Origin: Pseudomonadota bacterium
GTDB taxonomy: Bacteria; Pseudomonadota; Gammaproteobacteria; Halothiobacillales; Halothiobacillaceae
DNA length: 6,832 nucleotides
Direction: 5' to 3'
Assembly (NCBI GenBank): GCA_021795795.1
Contig: JAJYPA010000453.1
Span: forward strand, 1-6,832
Shown one piece after another: positions 5,122-6,832 of the stretch. Positions within the stretch are counted from its first letter, which is position 1; each line of letters opens with the position of its first letter. A program made the translations under genes and the position numbers. Under the pieces are notes generated by a model. The model was not told the origin of the DNA. It was given only the letters and a program-made list of their open reading frames with translations, and did no database searches.

Positions 5122-5580
5122 TTATTTAGTCAAATTAAAAACAACGCACATTCGCTCGTAAAACAGATCGGACTCTGATCTCCCATTCTTGTAAAAACTT
5201 ATGATAATAATTGGAGTTTTTATATCATCTAGAGTTATTTTTACCTTATACCAAATACGATTATTGGCTCCACTCTCCTGATATCGTGAAACGCCTCTAA
5301 CGTTATCTGCGGACAGTAAGAAGTAGGGTTTAGTAGATCCTGGCATAGCAACTGGAACTACACCAACCTTCTTTATCGAATCCAACGCTACACTATCCCC
5401 TATAACCCGAACGTCATAGTTTAACCCAAACTCATTGGCGGCGATTTCTAGAACTCTTCTTTTATCCTCGTTCTTTTTCTCAACCTTCGATGTGAAGATT
5501 TTCAATATTTTTTTGAAACTATAAAATATCGCTACCAAAAAAAACACTGAGATGACGATACTAAATATAACCCCGATCAT
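5122..5580 (-). CDS. Single-pass membrane protein with a cytoplasmic alpha/beta domain, unknown
   Basis: This 152-aa protein has an N-terminal transmembrane helix (residues 3-21) followed by a basic segment SFKKILKIFTSKVEKK. The rest is therefore predicted to lie in the cytoplasm. The globular part (about 40-152) alternates strands and helices. It has RRVLEIAANEFGL, then PYFLLSADNVRGVSRY, a WYKVKITLDDIKTPIIIISFY pair of strands (106-130), and a final helix with YERMCVVFNL. The pattern recalls small uncharacterised proteins such as those in DUF4755, but I cannot confirm this. ATG 5580 has AAAGGAAA about 8 bp upstream. It is upstream of, and in line with, the DUF3617-like gene. A membrane protein paired with a periplasmic protein could act together, but nothing in the sequence shows it. 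Confidence 0.75.
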   Translation of the reverse strand: MIGVIFSIVISVFFLVAIFYSFKKILKIFTSKVEKKNEDKRRVLEIAANEFGLNYDVRVIGDSVALDSIKKVGVVPVAMPGSTKPYFLLSADNVRGVSRYQESGANNRIWYKVKITLDDIKTPIIIISFYKNGRSESDLFYERMCVVFNLTK

Positions 5581-5643
5581 TATAGAATTTCCTTTTCCAA
5601 AGCGTCATTAATGTGGCCATAAACAGATAAGAATTAAAATGGC

Positions 5644-5778
5644 GTAGAACTGTGCTCCCGGCCAACTGTCCGGTCGGACATTTAATAGCCACCTTAGTAG
5701 TGTGCGAATGGATGTCCTTCCCGCCATCAAGACCGGCAGCCACAGACAGGGGGACTGGAAGAACGTCACAGTTCCTAC
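5644..5778. repeat. GC-rich patch bounded by short inverted repeats (MITE-like)
   Basis: The left edge reads GTAGAACTGTG (5644-5654). The right edge, on the other strand, reads GTAGGAACTGTG (5778-5767). They are identical apart from one extra G. The 135 bp between are visibly GC-richer than the genes on both sides. They contain another palindrome, TGTCCG-GT-CGGACA (5667-5680). Immediately outside are TTAAAA on the left (5635-5640) and TTAAAA on the right (5780-5785), a possible target duplication though offset from the repeat edges. The right repeat contains the stop codon of the broken methyltransferase. A minus-strand frame stays open through it (about 5793-5561), but I recognise no protein in it. 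Confidence 0.4.
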
Positions 5779-6507
5779 TTAAAAACGCCCACTATAGTCA
5801 ATAACACAAATCTCCATTGTCTTCCTATCTCGTTATAATATGCATTTACAACTTTTACTTCGCCATACTCAGAGAGAATGCCAAACACCTTCGTGATAAT
5901 ATCTTTCTCGCCTATATTGCTAACCATGATAAACACCTTGCTATTGTTAGTAAAATGATTTTTTATTTCATTGGCAAACACTTAATAGTGTGGCCCCGCC
6001 AATATCTATTGCCATATGATCATGATAATCTCGCGGTTTTGGTGACTTTGAAGTCACTTTCGTGTGCAACAAAGGCGCGTTGAATACCATTAAATCAAAC
6101 TTCCTCTCATTTTGAATACCTTCAAACAGGTCTGACTTCAAAACCGTAATATTATCTTTGCGGTTGATTGTCGCGTTTTCCTTTGTGCAAAGCAATGCAG
6201 CATCATCAACATCTGTCGCAAATACAGCGCTAAAATTATCAGCTAACAAGCACGAAATAGCGCCAGAGCCACACCCTACATCAAGAGCTTTACTTCCTGA
6301 TCCAATGTTCGGCATTAGTGCCTGTGCCAGAAGATGAGTGGAAGAGCACTCAAGGGGATGATATACACCACTAACTACAGAAATATTCATTCCATAAAAC
6401 TGAATCACAGATTCTGAAGTCTGTCGCTCGATAAAATTCTCATGATCATCTATAACCATGTCCATATCGGCAGTCCAGTAGAAATCGTTTAACCACCAGG
6501 CATTCAC
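5775..6507 (-). pseudogene. Class I SAM-dependent methyltransferase, frameshifted
   Basis: The 5' part (6507-5968, 179 codons) has the Rossmann methyltransferase motifs: motif I LDVGCGSGAI (75-84, SAM binding), an acidic end of strand 2 ATDVDD (97-102), KSDLFEG (124-130), and motif IV FNAPLLH (142-148). It ends prematurely in LLSVCQ. The missing C-terminus (FANEIKNHF, KVFIMVSNIGEKDI, RQWRFVLLTI) follows in another frame from about 5981 to the TAG at 5775-5777. The join is near 5975-5982 in AAGTGTTTGCC. Rejoined length is about 244 aa. The order and the PLECSSTHLLAQAL lead-in resemble HemK/PrmC and small-domain (MTS) methyltransferases. Motif IV has NAPL in place of NPPY/F, so an amide-nitrogen substrate is not assured. 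The start is GTG 6507 behind GAGGT (6-7 bp). It is a decayed gene or an indel error. Confidence 0.75.
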
Positions 6508-6569
6508 TAAATTACCTCACAAGGCTTTAAGATGGATGGAGCTAATAGGCCCCTGTGTACTCGGACAAG

Positions 6570-6698
6570 TTAGATCAGACAGAATGTATCATTCTGTCTC
6601 GTGGCTGCCAGATGGGCCTGGGCGGATGGCCTGATTTTGCTTGGTTCTCCGCCTGCCTGGCCGGGGCTCTTTTGAGACCTTACGATCACGCTGCTCAT
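6570..6698 (-). CDS. 42-aa ORF translationally coupled to the upstream gene, unknown
   Basis: The ATG at 6698 overlaps the TGA of the upstream ORF as ATGA, the usual sign of coupled translation. It reads MSSVIVRSQKSPGQAGGEPS through RQNDTFCLI and stops at TAA 6570-6572. The protein is basic, low in hydrophobic residues and unrecognised. The perfect inverted repeat at 6577-6599 lies in its last codons, so the reading frame may have been truncated or extended by a mobile-element junction. It could also be a chance ORF. Confidence 0.3.
   Translation of the reverse strand: MSSVIVRSQKSPGQAGGEPSKIRPSAQAHLAATRQNDTFCLI
6577..6599. repeat. Perfect 10-bp inverted repeat with a 3-bp centre
   Basis: AGACAGAATG, TAT, CATTCTGTCT. 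The arms are perfectly complementary. It lies 70-92 bp upstream of the methyltransferase GTG on the minus strand. It resembles a dimeric-repressor operator in size and symmetry, and as RNA would form a 10-bp hairpin. No T-tract follows in either direction, so it is not an intrinsic terminator. Confidence 0.55.
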
Positions 6699-6832
6699 TC
6701 TGGTAGCCACTCATCGTGCATGACGTCGGCCATGTTCCATGGGAAGGTATCCGGGAACATGTCGATGTCTATGCCTGTTTCTTCACCGGCGAGGACCGTC
6801 TCCCGTAACCATACGAGGTCCATCCATTCCGG
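6695..6832 (-). CDS. C-terminus of an unidentified acidic protein (partial)
   Basis: The last 45 codons of a minus-strand gene enter from the window's right edge and end at TGA 6695-6697. The translation is coherent and protein-like: PEWMDLVWLRETVLAGEETG, then IDIDMFPDTFPW, then NMADVMHDEWLPE. It is acidic and tryptophan-rich, probably helical at first. I do not recognise the family. The opposite strand is also open here, but the minus reading is favoured by composition and by the ATGA overlap with the next ORF. Base composition is richer in GC than the methyltransferase downstream, which suggests a boundary of origin between about 6530 and 6580. Confidence 0.45.
   Translation of the reverse strand, partial: PEWMDLVWLRETVLAGEETGIDIDMFPDTFPWNMADVMHDEWLPE

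Noticed and set aside
5561..5743. 60-codon minus-strand ORF inside the GC-rich patch
   Set aside because: No recognised family, no ribosome binding site, and it overlaps the start of the next gene. A fleeting likeness of a PTG-AG segment to IscB C-termini was too short to defend.
6555..6573. TGTGTACTCGGACAAG as an IS3-type element end
   Set aside because: It resembles a terminal repeat, but no partner end and no transposase are visible in the window.

Overview
The window looks like an accessory, transposon-rich piece of a proteobacterial genome or plasmid. The genus cannot be fixed from the sequence. There are two compositional worlds. Bases 1 to about 3590 are GC-rich mobile DNA of types common in proteobacteria (IS1380 family, IS30 family, a group II intron). 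Bases 3600 to about 6530 are AT-rich, with small, mostly unrecognised genes. A more GC-rich coding edge returns after about 6570.

Left block. Bases 14-616 hold the 3' part of an IS1380-family transposase on the minus strand. It is cut at its 5' side and also frameshifted. It abuts an IS30-family element (about 617-3588) whose transposase is split by a frameshift near 1005. A complete-looking group II intron (1662-3572, minus strand, with a 509-aa reverse transcriptase/maturase) sits inside the right terminal inverted repeat of that IS30 copy. Removing the intron rejoins TCAAGAATGAAGTGGA with ACACC, which matches the IS30 left end at 17 of 21 positions. This fixes both intron boundaries and shows the order of events: IS30 first, intron second.

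Middle block. Just outside the IS30 end is a 108-aa membrane-anchored J-domain protein on the plus strand. Its best promoter takes the -35 hexamer from the IS30 terminus and the -10 from the adjacent DNA. Downstream are an attC-like or double-hairpin sequence (4012-4052), an AT-rich stretch, and a tiny self-contained plus-strand unit: a promoter at 4272-4300, a 25-codon ORF with a ribosome binding site, and competing GC-rich hairpins that end in a terminator at 4462-4490.

Right block, all minus strand. Reading leftward from 6832: the C-terminus of an unknown acidic protein, a 42-codon ORF overlapping it by ATGA, a class I SAM-dependent methyltransferase broken by a frameshift near 5978, a GC-rich 135-bp patch bounded by short inverted repeats (5644-5778), a single-pass membrane protein (5122-5580), and a secreted four-cysteine DUF3617-like protein (4545-5072). 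The last two are 49 bp apart and may be co-transcribed.

No defence or biosynthetic system can be defended from this sequence. The most solid unusual observation is the intron-in-IS-end nesting. The small ORF unit, the IS-derived promoter and the inverted-repeat patch are the other points worth checking. Three genes carry single frameshifts, so either this is a decaying region or the assembly contains indel errors.
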